A stretch of 64,000 bases of DNA from Saturnia japonica (GCA_033032175.1 CM065325.1:10134930-10198929), one strand, 5' to 3'. Positions 24,137 to 36,196 are shown, numbered from the stretch's first letter. The notes: generated from the letters alone by a model not told the origin. Program-made: numbers and translations.

Positions 24137-24742
24137 GATATAAAGCAACAACCGACGCAACAGAATCAACATATCCCAATAAACTACCACTTGATAAGAA
24201 ACATATACAAGATAGGCTCACAGATAAATAATAACATGAATGTAAATAACATCCCTATGCCAACGATAAACATCACTCATAGTGGGCCTAACAAACACAT
24301 TATGAGTACCAACACCCCTAACACGCAAGCAATGCGTTCAATGACAAGCAGCCCAATGTCACCTTTAAGCCTCAATATAGAAGGTCCCGTCTATTCACTA
24401 CCATCCAGCCCAAGCAGTTACAACAGCCCTGCAATGAGCCCGGCTCAACGGGAACATATTATGAGCCCTTATTCCACCCCGCAATTACTGTCGCCGGTCG
24501 GTAAGTTCCATCAAGTATACAGCCCTGGGAGCAGAGTGGTGTCGCCGGTTGGCGTCATACAGAGGTGTGATCCGTACCTAACAACGAAAATGCAACCCAG
24601 CCCCGGTTTCCAGATGCAGTCATCAGATATGCTTCTCGATTCTAACGTGCCGCTGAATACATCGGACTATTGGAGCGACGCCGACATACTGCAAGACACG
24701 AGCGACTTGTTAACTGCTTTCGATGACGTAAAACTTGTTTAA
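24137..24742 (+). CDS. sima: HIF-1 alpha distal alternative last exon, long C-terminal tail
   Basis: The acceptor 'ctattttacag' ends at 24136, and GAT opens in phase 0, matching the donor CTG|GTGAGC at 17446. The exon encodes 201 residues: DIKQQPTQQNQHIPINYHLI, an Asn/Met-rich part, Ser-Pro repeats (SPMSPLSL, SPAMSPAQ, LLSPVG, VVSPVG) and an acidic/aromatic end, DYWSDADILQDTSDLLTAF, then DDVKLV and TAA (24740-24742). The end looks like an acidic activation domain with alternating hydrophobic and acidic residues (inference). The frame has no stop over 600 bases in AT-rich DNA and an exact phase match, which supports a real exon. I do not recall a characterised homologue of this tail, so its assignment to HIF rests on splicing logic. 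Confidence 0.8.
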   Translation, partial: DIKQQPTQQNQHIPINYHLIRNIYKIGSQINNNMNVNNIPMPTINITHSGPNKHIMSTNTPNTQAMRSMTSSPMSPLSLNIEGPVYSLPSSPSSYNSPAMSPAQREHIMSPYSTPQLLSPVGKFHQVYSPGSRVVSPVGVIQRCDPYLTTKMQPSPGFQMQSSDMLLDSNVPLNTSDYWSDADILQDTSDLLTAFDDVKLV

Positions 24743-24756
24743 CTGTTGAACAAGAG

Positions 24757-24762
24757 AATAAA
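24757..24762 (+). terminator. Poly(A) signal AATAAA for the long HIF-1 alpha form
   Basis: 'caagagAATAAAgagtg' lies 15 bases after the TAA stop. Later signals near 25.8 and 26.2 kb could extend the 3' UTR. Confidence 0.55.
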
Positions 24763-24794
24763 GAGTGATTATCTAGACTTTTATGCAATAGAAT

Positions 24795-25143
24795 TAGGGT
24801 TGCCAACCCTACTATATAATATACTATAGTATATATAATATAGTAACCCTTTGGTTCCCTTACGCCAAAAAAATGTACAAAAAATTGGCATACATGTCAT
24901 CTCCGGGAGCAGAGTTATTAAGCGTCCGACTACTATATTTCTAAAAAAAATATATGGTAAGAGAAACTACTATATTTTTATTGGATAAAAAAAATAGGCA
25001 ATATTTTATTTTAAAATGTTTAAAGCGTAAAACGAAACGCAGGTCGCACAGCCATTACTCTTTCTGAAAGAGACTTGGTATGTCATTGTTTATTTGATTA
25101 TTTGTCATTATCATCATTATAAAAAAGTTGGCAACCCAAAATA
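24795..25143. mobile_element. Small DNA transposon (MITE) with gggttgccaac ends
   Basis: The left end 'tagggttgccaaccc' (from 24795) and right end 'gttggcaaccc' (25127-25137) are inverted. An AT palindrome (24803-24845) follows the left end. Same terminal motif as 18082-18327. It lies just past the long-form poly(A) signal. Confidence 0.55.
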
Positions 25144-26889
25144 GAACATCTGTAGAATCATTGTTTACTGAAAATTTCAATTATTCAGTTATTCACGCAA
25201 TAATTCCGATAAATACGTATTTAGATAGGAATCACTCGAATATATGCAGGGTCGCAAAAATGTAGGAACAATAAAAAGGATTCCAGACGTGATTCTCATT
25301 TTAACCAAAGCAGTCGTTCTATATTGCTGGAGCAAATGGAACATTCTTTACGTTTATTTTTAAACGCTTGTTATATAATATTGTGAGTTTAACATGAATG
25401 CATTATAATTTAAGCTTCGCTACCCACATACAACAATTGCGTGGAATCCTGGGTGATGCAACGATGTGACTTAGATTAAGATATTTTATGTTATGATTGA
25501 GCATATACATATGTATAACAACCATGCTACTTGTATGTAGGTTTGTATTACCTACATATACTTTAGTGTGGGTTTATTATGTTTAGGTTTATAAAATATA
25601 TATAAAATGAAGACAGATAATCAAGTCAAGCATTTTGTCTTTGAAATTATAATATCTATATGCTGTGAATGAATGAAACTAATTCGTCCCTAGTTCGATG
25701 TGAAATAGTGGATAATCTAATTTTTATATACTATATGTAGGTACCTACCTATATCACATCGATTTAGTAACAAAGTGTATCGACTCAAGTTTTTGTAAGT
25801 AATACACTTTGTAAAATGTCAATAAATAAATTTAGAAAACAAAAATCAAATCATATATTTTGTGGTTTTTATTCCGAAACTACATTGTGATATTGCAATG
25901 TAGTAATTTTATTAATGTAAGTTTTGTTGCAGATGCCTAATTTCAAATGTTGAGTGGATACATTTTAATTTATTCTACGACGTGTTGTTTACAAAAATGC
26001 CTTAATTTCTGTCTGGTTTATGGTTTTAGTAGTTATTAAAATATATTTTTAAAATGAAAATTGGCTCTATGGTCGTTACTAAATATCCTCTATATAAATA
26101 TTATTTTATTTGATGTTTTTTTTTATACATTTCGCAAAAGGGCTAGTTTAGTTATTAATTATGATCAAAAGTATATACTCAATTAAAAGTAAGACAGCAT
26201 AATGCATTCGAATTGTGCATAGATTGTAATTTACAATAAAAATATATATACTTATATTGTTATTTATTCGGGTCGCAGTAATGAGGCTAAGTCGAAATGC
26301 CAATAAAAGTCGATTATTTTGAAAGGAAATGGATATTATTGAAATTTTACAAAACGGTTTAGCAATAAGTATTCATGAATTCATAACAGCTTGGTTTTCG
26401 GAAATGGCCCATAACGTGACCATCACTGACTAATGTCACAATTTTGAACTTAGCTCATTACTATTAACATCAAAGGCAATAATTTAAGGGCGCATATATC
26501 CAACAATTTCCGAATTTCCGTACCTACTGCATTAATAATAATTAAATCCTAGAAAAGAAAGATAAATTGCAGTTATTATTTGTCTGTGTGGTTTTTTGCT
26601 TAAACTTATCCTCGCTATAAAATCCACGCTCGAATAAGTAATAATAGTATTTATATAATTTTCGGACTCTTAAAATATTTATTTCTGTACTTTTCCCCTC
26701 TTTTATGATAATTACACGTTTATAAAACGTTCACTTTAAGTACAACTTAACAACATCAATTAATGCAATTGTATTTTTCTTGAAAACTAAATCTCGTTAG
26801 ATATATATATAGATAAGTTAATTTTAAGTAGTGAATGTTATTTACACTCCCAGAATTGAATAGATTAATAATTTATTCATAGTATAGGA

Positions 26890-27379
26890 CAGCGTTTCTT
26901 AACCTAGTTTCGTCAGGGTGCTAACAGTCAGTAGAACAAACGCTTCACGAGGTACAACACTACTACCGAATAATAAAAATACATTTCATACGGGTTTATT
27001 GAACACGTTATAAGTTCTTAAAATCGATTTTGCAATATTTAAGTCGCTAATATCGAATTTTTTTGATATTTTTTTATCCAAACAAATTGTTTTCCCTATT
27101 CAATTACACTTAGAATTATACATGCAAGCTTGTTTTAATATTAAGAATATCTCATTTTTTCCCACCTACAATTTTGTTATTGTAGTTGAAATATGTCTTA
27201 GTTATATATCCTTATAACCATTTATTTGCGTATACTGTTATTCAATATTATGTTCTCTCTTATACACATAATCTTATTGTATCACGCAATAAATAGTTCT
27301 TTCGTTTTTCTGTACTTATAATATATACAAAACATACAAATTAACTGCAATTTTAATGACAACTGGTTGAGAAACGTTG
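26890..27379. mobile_element. hAT-like non-autonomous element
   Basis: The left end CAGCGTTTCTTAACCTAGTT (26890-26909) matches the inverted right end (caactggttgagaaacgttg, ending 27379) with a few differences. CAG...TTCTTAACC ends are typical of hAT/Charlie-type elements. The interior is about 490 bp, AT-rich and without an open frame. I see no clear 8-bp target duplication. Confidence 0.5.
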
Positions 27380-28611
27380 AATTTTTTTCAGGAGACTTAA
27401 ATTGTTTGTTCATTTTTAATCAATATTTACATTTAAATTTTAAGATTTTAGTCTAAGTCTATAGTAAGAAAACAAACATACTGCCAATTTTCGTCGATTT
27501 AAGCACATTCTTTATTTGTTGTTTGTTTGTAGCGTTGTGCCATAGGAAAGTAACAATATTTCTAAACATTTACGTAAAAACCTACAGAAATGTTTCATTT
27601 ATAAATATTATGTATTTTAAATTTTAATATCAATAAAATGTAATACTTTTTTAAAGTTTTTTGGTGTAGAGATAATAAAAATGTTTTAGTTTTTGTAAAT
27701 AATCAGATTGTTTTATATATATTATATTTAGAGATTAAATTTCTGTCATTGAATTGTGGTTTTATTTACATACATACATAGAAAAATAAAAGAGAATTGA
27801 AGGTCACTCATAAATTTTATTCCTTTACCGAACCGTGAGGATGTGGAATAGGCTCGCAGCCAAACGTTGACTGCTTCGTATAATATTGGGTCTTACAAAT
27901 GAGGCATTTTAGTAGACTGTCATGATATCGTCAACTACCATTGAAATCTAGCAATGATGGTCGCCTTTGTTTGTAGACTACCGTACTTGCCATCAGATGC
28001 TGTACAGTCATTTTGTCAAACGAGTAAAAAAATAATGAAATGATTCCGTATATCTTTATATAGGTACTAAAAGTAAGTACATATACAATATGATAAAATA
28101 TCTAGAAGCAAAAAAAATCATTCCCAGTTGTCCTTAGAGAGTATTCGATTCTCGTTTAACTTTTTTTATTGTGAAACATCTACTGCGGCGGGTCAGACCG
28201 GTTATTGGCGTGGCGACACTTTAGCCCCAACGATGGCGGTGTGGATCCAACTTGATTTTTTTTAAATAGACAGACTGGATCATTTCAAAGTTTCATGTTA
28301 AAACATCGATAGATTAAAGCGGGTGATAGGCATAGCGACCAACAGACACATAGTAATAAAATAAACATCTTGACAGTGACTTTATTTTGGTTTGTCGGGA
28401 TTACACTGGTTTTTTTCTAAATATTCACCAATATGTTTCACATCTGCCGGGCGTCCCCCCAGTGAACACGTAACTTTACTTTGACGTCGCACACAAGGTA
28501 TACGTGGGGCTTAGCGTATATACAAGACATAACATTTAAGGATTATTGATCTCAAAGTTATGTCATACTCTGTGATATTAATATAACATTATACTGATGT
28601 AATATAAGATA

Positions 28612-29333
28612 CTAGCTGTGCCCCACGGTTTCGCCCGTGTTAATTTGATCCGGAAAAACACCGCCCCGCTAACGCACCCATGTAGTCTATCATAATCGTT
28701 CTTCAGAAGTCGTTTAAGTTTAGGGTTATGTTCTTTAGATGTAGGTTTTTTCCACAGTATACTAGCGGAACCGACTTCTGGTTCGGCTGGTATGCTGTGG
28801 AACTTTATTGTTAACAGTTATAAAATGAGGGATAAAAATATGTAGTATATTTATTTAGTTATTAGTTTATTTACTATAGAATTTTTTTTCAGTTTTTTGT
28901 TGAATTTGGATATGCTCTGATGGGGCTGGCATACACAAACTGTAAAAGCCCCTTAAATAAAGAGAGAAAAAAAAATCGTTCTTTCCGCAAGTACAAATTA
29001 TTTAAATTTTTATTATCTCCTAAACTATACGTCCAAATAGTATAAAGAGCAAAATTTAATTCATAAAAATTTGTTTGTAAGGATTAATATGTCATGTCTA
29101 AAAATAATGCTTATAAATCACTTTTTTATTTTCAACAAATCATTAACGATTACTTAACAAAAATCAATACTTAAGGTTACCTGAGAGTTGTAGCCTAATT
29201 TTAAATAGCCTATACTATTCCTCGAGAGTCTGGCTATTATATTATACAAAAAGAGTTTTTCGAATCCGACTGGTAGTTCAAGAGATTAGCGTCAACAAAC
29301 AAAACGTTTTCCGCTTTATTATACTAGTATAGA
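28612..29333 (+). repeat. Family A dispersed repeat, interrupted by a retroposon
   Basis: Starts 'actagctgtgccccacggtt' and ends 'ccgctttattatactagtat'. The copy is split by the insertion at 28704-28973. The uninterrupted sequence can be compared at 33297-33935. Confidence 0.75.
28704..28973 (+). mobile_element. Retroposon insertion with 10-bp target-site duplication
   Basis: The duplicated target aatcgttctt is at 28694-28703 and again at 28974-28983. The right end is A-rich (agagagaaaaaaaaa) after AATAAA near 28955, as expected for target-primed reverse transcription. Inside is an imperfect 22-bp stem (28751-28772 and 28780-28801, loop gacttct). The 3' part 'ggggctggcatacacaaact' resembles the LINE 3' end at 41195-41250. 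It is a truncated LINE end or a SINE. Confidence 0.7.
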
Positions 29334-30302
29334 TTAATTTGATATCGGGATAATAATCTGATGTAACATTAATATCATACTGTTACGTAAAATCGAAGTA
29401 ATTTTGTTACGTACAAATGACATAAAGCACATAACATACAAGTTACAGTTTTACGTACCGTTGACATAGTAATAAAAGCAGAATTTTGCATTAAAAATAA
29501 GTCAATTTATTACTTATGTCTCATATAACCGTGAGTTTTATCGCTACATAACTGGGAAGTCGGTTTTTTACCTACAGTTGATATATAAATAAAGAAAAAT
29601 ATTTTCTTATTTACTTGATTATATTGATACTTTTATACATTGAATTCATGTGTTTGTTTTTAAAAACTAACTAACACGAGTATTCATTTGTTAAACTTCC
29701 GAAGTACTTACCTCTAGTGTTGACTGGGAGGTACTTTCATACTAGAATGACTATTGAGTCATTATAATATGCAAGTGCGAATCTGGTTCATAACTACTTC
29801 AGCATCTTAGCATATTACTTCAGCAGTAACTTGAAGATTTAGTCGATAATATTATTGACGTTATCGAACCTTTATCGCCAATATTTTTATCAAAATAATA
29901 TCAGAGTTGTCATTTCCCACACCATTAATATATTAATATATTAATGTACGTAACAGATATGTAATACGTGTTATATCAGCATGTTACATATTCTATTTAT
30001 GTTCATTTCTAACTCATTACTAACACCCATATTCTATGTCGTTTTCTCGAAACTTCCTTAACCTCCACTCAGCCGAGGTTATCTTAAGGATCACCTCAAG
30101 GAATCCTCGAAATCGGTATTCTAGTCATTTTTACATAACGCTTGATATTGCTCGATCATTCAGATGCCACACTGACATAAATGTGATGACCAACTTTCTT
30201 GTATAGACGCCAGGTTTTCATTCGCTATCATAAATGTGAGGTTTATTCTAAATCCACATAGTATATACGTTATATTTTATTAATATACCTACTTTCTACA
30301 TC

Positions 30303-30601
30303 AGGGTGCTCAAACTTATAGTATCGGCGACCCACAAAAAAAAATATTGGGCAGCAAATGATCTTCGTCAGTTAGCCGATTGCTATTATTAGATTTAATT
30401 ATTTTTTCTGAAAGTAACTACTCGCACAAATAAGGAGATCCGAACAACTCTTTTAACTTAAGAGCTATTTCTCTTTCAAACAACTGATATTAATTCTCTT
30501 CATAATATTGTAAAATACCAACGTTTGAGATGAGATAGTCTAGCTTTGAGACGTGAATATTATTACTACTACAAACAAGCACGGGTGCACTTGCACCCCT
30601 G
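30303..30601. mobile_element. Possible hAT-like element remnant
   Basis: 'cagggtgctcaaactt' followed by 'cggcgacccac' resembles hAT/Charlie 5' ends. A possible right end, 'gcacttgcacccctg', is at 30587-30601. No target duplication is visible, so only the left end is reasonably convincing. Confidence 0.3.
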
Positions 30602-31440
30602 TTGGGAAGGAAAATATATAGAAAAGATTAAGATTTTTTATTGAGTTTACCTACTATTTGTATAATAACTTAAGGCGTCTAGGTTACTGTCCAAATGTGT
30701 ATAATTATCTATAAATTATGTGTTATTTAATAGTTTATTAAAGAAAACTTAAAAGGGGAATACTTCCATGAATCTTTTACGTCGCCATCTGTTGATTATT
30801 ACTATAACAAATTTGTATTGTACCATCCACTCAATCGCTTCGTATATCTGTATATGAATTTACCAAAGCATTTCCTGTAATATTTGTAGAAATTCTCATC
30901 AACGTCATCATATAATTTATGTGTAATACACATCGTTAACATGTTAAGTCCATGTCATATATTACGTAATGTCGATTTGATTCAAAAATTATAAATAATA
31001 TACTATCAGGAAATAATGAAACTTTTGAAAGCTATTGCCATCTAGTAGAGAATAGTGAAAAAAAATTGAACCTTGAGAATTCAAAAATAGAAACCGTGAT
31101 TTCTATGCTTGATTAAAAAAAGTATTAAAAACACTATAGTTATAGTATAAATAATAGTATATGTAAGTAGTAATATAGTAAATAATAGTTTAATTCATTA
31201 TTTTTTTATTATTGTCTTGCACAGATTTTAGAGGAAGTTGTTGTATTCTTAGTGCTTGTTCTAGGACTACTAGGTACTAAAGAAAAAAGTGCAGATTCTT
31301 ACCGCTGCTTTAAAATTGAAGTTTCTGTTTGTGACCAGAATAATGGTAATTTTCTCGATCTTACTATAGTTTCTATGCTGACAAAGTTAAACGATATGTA
31401 TCGATGTTAGTATATCAAATCAACGATATGTGACATATTG

Positions 31441-33180
31441 AAAAAAAGAAAGAAAGAAAAGCATTTATTCGACAATAACACCACACAACACACACATATA
31501 TTTAAATAAAAAATAAAACAAACAAATTGATACAATAAATGAAGTGTTGCATGGGGTCGAATAGGTCCCTGTCTCATCATAAAGCTCCAGGCCTACAAGT
31601 GCAAGCACTGGAGCGCTGATATTCTGACAGAGCCTGTAGCCTCACGGACGAACTAACACAACAACAATTTTAATTAATGAAACTAAATAATCGTAAATTC
31701 ATAGGAATAAGTAACATATGTGCTGTAATTTAGCTTGGAAAGAACAAAAGATTCATATAACTGTAGTCCGAGGTCCTCACTTAAATATGGTGTAATTTTG
31801 TATAGTATCTTAAGACGATAGAAACAGTTTCTTACACGGTTATTAATATGTTTTTCGAACCTCAATGAACTGTCAAAAATTAGCCCAAGGTTTCTTGCGT
31901 CATGAACATGCTGCACGGGCTCATTGTTAACTACAATGTTAAGATGTGAACTATTTAATTTTAGCATGTTACGTTTAGAGCCAATTACTATAAAATTGGA
32001 CTTCTTTGGGTTTAGAACCAGGCAGTTTGAAATAGACTACGTGTATATTTGTTCGAAGTCTAGATTTATTTTATTCACTGCCTCAGTATGATCATTAGGT
32101 CGGAAGGAATAATAAAGCTGAAGAATATTAGCATAAATTGATATTGTCAGTGACTGATATTATTGATAATATGTATCTGTAGTATATAAAATAAACAAAA
32201 TAGGATCAAGAATTGAACCTTGAGGAACTCCACGAGGTATGTACCTCACAGAGGTAACACATGCCTAACAGAGGAAAACAGTTTTGTACCGCCTGGATTC
32301 ACTACTTCTACATACTGCTGCCTATTATTAAGGTAACTGTGAAACCAAATGATTGCATTATTGTCAAACCCGTAAAAAAAAAGTTTTGATAAGAGCAGTG
32401 GAACATTTATGTAATCAAACGCATAGGAGAAGTCAAGTAAGACTACAATGCTACACATACCTTGATCTTGACCGGCAAGAAGATTATCAACAACATGCAT
32501 AAGAGCTGTTGAGCTCTTTCTAAAACCTGATTAGGTCCGTGGATGAAGCAAGTTGTCTTCAAGATATTTTATAAGCTGTTTTCTTGCTATTTTCTCTAGA
32601 ACTTTAGAAATACATGGCAACAAACGAATAGGTCTTATATCCTGGGTTTTTGTTATTTTGAACTGGTTTCACAACTGCAACCTTCCAGCTACCAGGATAA
32701 ACACCCGCCATCATCGACTGATTGACCAAGGCGTTAATTGGTTGTAAAGAGTAGGAAAAGGTCATACGAAGCATTTCGAGTGAGATACCATCAACACCTT
32801 GCGCGTTAGATTTAAAGCTATTGATGGTCTTTAAGATTATATCCTCACTCACAGGACATAATGAGAAGGACACCTAAGTATTTTTGTGATATTCATAATA
32901 TGATAGTTGTCAAATTTTTACATTATCTTTACCTGGAACATTAAGAAAATGGGCATTTATTAATTCTGGGTCAAGAAGATATTGCGGAATGTCTACAACT
33001 TTAGTGTGACAGTTTAAAACTTGCCTATTAATGTACTGTGAAAAATGACTCTTGTTTTGGTTTTCAAGAGCTGTAATAACTAAACGCTTCATAAATTTCT
33101 GACTGTCTTTTAATAGACTCTGCCTTAGTTTTTCTATATTTATCGGTGTATATCGATACACTGCCATATGATACACAGCG
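31441..33180 (-). mobile_element. 5'-truncated non-LTR retrotransposon (CR1/jockey-type LINE), decayed
   Basis: On the minus strand, broken reverse transcriptase pieces run in order. A pre-RT linker is at 33176-32910. RT fingers follow (SFKSNAQGVDGISLEMLRM, GVYPGSWKVAVVKP) at 32873-32604. Palm motif A is at 32500-32246 (VVLLDFSYAFDYINVPLL; the usual form is FSKAFDTV), then PRGVPQGS. The catalytic YADD motif has decayed to YANI near 32105-32150. The thumb follows at 31967-31683 (ARNLGLIFDSSLRFEKHINN). The 3' end carries AATAAA and a tail of CTTT repeats (31441-31470). Stops and frameshifts make it inactive. The exact clade is uncertain. Confidence 0.85.
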
Positions 33181-33296
33181 ATACGTATCGTATTCTTCGT
33201 CGTATTTTGTCGCGGACAACATCATCAAATTCGAGCCAAGTTCTGATACTTAGAAGGTTTCAATAAACTTGTCAAACTAAACATTTATATTTTATC

Positions 33297-33935
33297 ACTA
33301 GTTGTGCCCCTCGGTTTCACCCGAGTTTTTATCCAACAAATACCGCGCCGCCAACGCGACGGTCCCGTGTAGTCTATCATAATTCATATCACTTCCCGCA
33401 AGTACAAATTATTTTAATTTTTCATTTTCTCCTGAACTATTTGTCCTAATTACATACTATAAAAAGAAAATTTAAATTGTCTTTATGATGAAATAACTTT
33501 GTTTTAATTTACTAATATGATATGCCTAAAAATAAAGCTGAAAATCAATTTTTAATCTTCAACATAAAAACTCGCAAAATACCATATTGTGGCTTATGCT
33601 ATTAAGAAATAGGCATATGTTATCGGAGACTTTTTTAGATATACTAAAGAACAGTATTTTTGTATAATATTATATTTACGTATCACTAACCATTACGCCA
33701 GCGCATGCGGATAAAGTAGTTCGGGAAGACTTTCACTTCGACTTACTTAAACAAAAATCAATATTTAAGGCTAGCTGAGAGATTTAGCTTAGTTCCAGAT
33801 AGCCTATACTATTCCTCGTGAATCTGGCTATCATATACAAAAATAATTTTTCGAATCCGACTGCTACCAGTTGTCCAGAGATTACCATGTTTAAACAAAC
33901 AGACAAAAAAAACTCGTCCGCTTTACTAAATTATT
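33297..33935 (+). repeat. Family A dispersed repeat
   Basis: Starts 'actagttgtgcccctcggtt', contains 'gtagtctatcataattcat' and ends 'tcgtccgctttactaaatta'. It serves as the unfilled site for the insertion seen at 28704-28973. Confidence 0.7.
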
Positions 33936-33989
33936 AATAGTATGTATACACGGACTGACCTCGGAACACGACAAACCATAAGAAAATTA

Positions 33990-34800
33990 TAGATGGTTTT
34001 TTTCTTTCTCGCTGACTATACTGTTAGCCTAAGGGGCCCTAAAAAATAGAGCCACTTATGGCTTTGACAGCTTTACCAGGCTTGGGGGCGAACGCTTAAG
34101 GCATTCAGCCGCGAAAGCGTGAGCAACATGCGCACAAAGGTGCCAAAGTGGCCGGACGTCGGCTTGGGCTATTACCGCGATTGTGAAGGTCGCGAACTGA
34201 CTAATTCCCTATCTGTAGAAAATTCGAGCTAAACTAACGCATACATATAACATGTCCCTGCCTCCTGGGAGAAAGGAATGAACATGTGTATATGTATATA
34301 GTATTCTGGAAACATGATCGAATATAAATATCGTAAAAAAAGAAAAAAAGGTCCCTTACAGAATCTATGTACTTATGTGGTGTGCACGTATGTATGTACA
34401 TATTGTGTGTAATGATGTGTGTGGGTAGCTACGTATTTGCAGGTGCAGTGTCACCTGTATCGTGCGAGCGGCTGCATGACTCAAGGGTTCTACACCGAGG
34501 GAACGGGCCTAGGCTTGGGTTGCCGTAAGAGAGGGAGGACATGACGGGTTTGCGGGAGTGAAATTAGCCGCTCGTCCCCTGCGGAGCGAACGGTGGTTTC
34601 GCGGGCATGGGCGTGAGCACGCTTTGTTTGGAGAGACGGTGGAGGAGTTTATTTCCTCGATCTTATAAACAGGCTCGGTGAAGATATTCGCGACCGGAGT
34701 TGTTCGCGTGGGATGTTCGGTTTCGGGGTTTAAGTCGCGGCAGCTTTCACCAACAGATTCACGTGATTCGAAGCAGTGTCGAAGTACGATCGCGTAAGAT
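33990..34800. repeat. GC-rich unclassified block, probably retroelement 5' sequence
   Basis: About 0.8 kb of markedly higher GC than the surroundings ('gaggacatgacgggtttgcg', 'gcgaacggtggtttcgcggg'). The motif 'actgttagcctaaggggcc' near 34020 recurs at 51455-51480. No reading frame of useful length is present. It may be the 5' region of a LINE or LTR element, or a noncoding transcript. Confidence 0.4.
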
Positions 34801-35591
34801 ATTTAATATACGATTCGACCAACGTATCAAGGGGCTTTGTTAATTTTACGTAAGAATCGGGTTTGGAGGATTTGGAATTTGTTAATGTTGATCTTTGACG
34901 TATGTGCGAATGTAGCGCAGCTTATATGTCATGATAGGACGGACATATGTTTTGTATAATGTAAGCTTATGTCTCAGGAACATTTTGCTTAGTATCAAGG
35001 TGTGCAGTCTATGTGTATTGTAAATCACCCTTATTTTTTAAAACACGAAACACTGTTATTTCTTCTTAAAAACATAAATATGAATTTTCATAACCTTAAA
35101 TTTAGAAATAGTGGTTCTTCATACAATCTTTCATAGCCTATTTCACCTCTTAAAGTTTTATTTTCACGACATAAGGTAAGCCAATGTCTTTCTTCAAGGT
35201 CCAATTTATCTCTATACCAAAATTCATCAAATTTGGTTTGATGCGTTCTTCGTACAAACCTTCATCTTCTATTTCAGGGCGTGAAATGCAACAGACAGGA
35301 CAGACAGGGTTACTTTCGCATTTATAATATTAGTATGGATTATTCATTTGATTATGCTGTCGTTCTCTATGGTGTCAGTAAATTACCCAACAACAGAATA
35401 ACGACAACAGTTTATAATAATAAATTTTTGAAATTAATTCTTTATCTCTCTATACCTTTCTTTGTTTCTCTTTAACTGATATTTTAGCATGGTAAAAATA
35501 GCAAAAGATCGATTGTAGTGGTGTCCTTTTTGTTTTCTATAATAGGGATTTTTATATTGTTAACACAAGTCTGAAAAGTGAATTAAAAGAA

Positions 35592-35690
35592 GGTCGATTT
35601 TTTGGAGTGATCGATTTTTTAGACCTCGATTTGTCGTGAATCGATACATCAGAGTTTGATTCGAATCGATCTTTTTCGGAATGAATTGCC
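35592..35690. repeat. Cluster of TCGAT motifs
   Basis: At least five tcgat/atcga cores occur in about 100 bp (gtcgatttttt, gatcgatttttt, ctcgatttgtcg, aatcgatac, aatcgatc). This may be a subterminal-repeat region of a DNA transposon. Confidence 0.4.
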
Positions 35691-35976
35691 TAGCAGCGAT
35701 GCGGCACTCGACTTGCTTGCGTGGTTTTCATAGACCAATAACCAGAGGTTACCATCCAACCTAGGGTGACCACTTATTAATATGATTTATTATATAGATG
35801 TAAATTCAACTCATATTGGAAAGTTCCAAATTTTCTGAAACTGTACATTTTTTAACTTTATGTAAACTTTCAATAATCATCATTTTACAAACCAGTTTCA
35901 TCCAGTTCCAGGCATCATCAAAAATAAAATATTCTGATCTTTTAAAGAAAAAGATTATTCTTTATTTAAGCGCATA

Positions 35977-35990
35977 GGTGACGCGTCACC
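35977..35990. repeat. 14-bp perfect palindrome GGTGACGCGTCACC
   Basis: Perfect dyad. A partial echo, 'gatgtgtcaccacgcc', is at 36053-36068, suggesting a small repeat element here. Confidence 0.5.
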
Positions 35991-36196
35991 ACACCGTTCT
36001 AAATATTTCATACTATTGATACTGTCATATGGCGGAGCGACGCATGATATAGCGATGTGTCACCACGCCAACAGTCGGTATGGCCCGCCGCATTTTATAT
36101 TTCACATCGAAAATGTAAAACCACCTATGAGGAAGTAAAAACTTTTAAAACCAATTTTTAAATAATAATGAAACGTGATGAAGAATTATATTTAGA

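Larger units (their letters stand above)
1..24742 (+). other. sima: HIF-1 alpha (sima orthologue), partial gene span, C-terminal half
   Basis: This span holds six coding exons of a bHLH-PAS transcription factor, the oxygen-regulated alpha subunit that pairs with ARNT/tango and binds RCGTG hypoxia elements in the nucleus. Seen: exons at 1323-1467, 16254-16510, 16613-16821, 16907-17213, 17283-17446 (or to 17521) and 24137-24742. All are bounded by AG/GT and all join in phase. The bHLH and PAS-A exons are not present and should lie upstream of position 1. The family call rests on the PAS-B segment ([20 protein letters not shown]) and the HLAPTAGD hydroxylation motif, which are diagnostic of HIF alpha. 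From the family, prolyl hydroxylation followed by VHL binding controls protein level. Two C-terminal endings are possible and are described under the individual exons. Confidence 0.93.
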
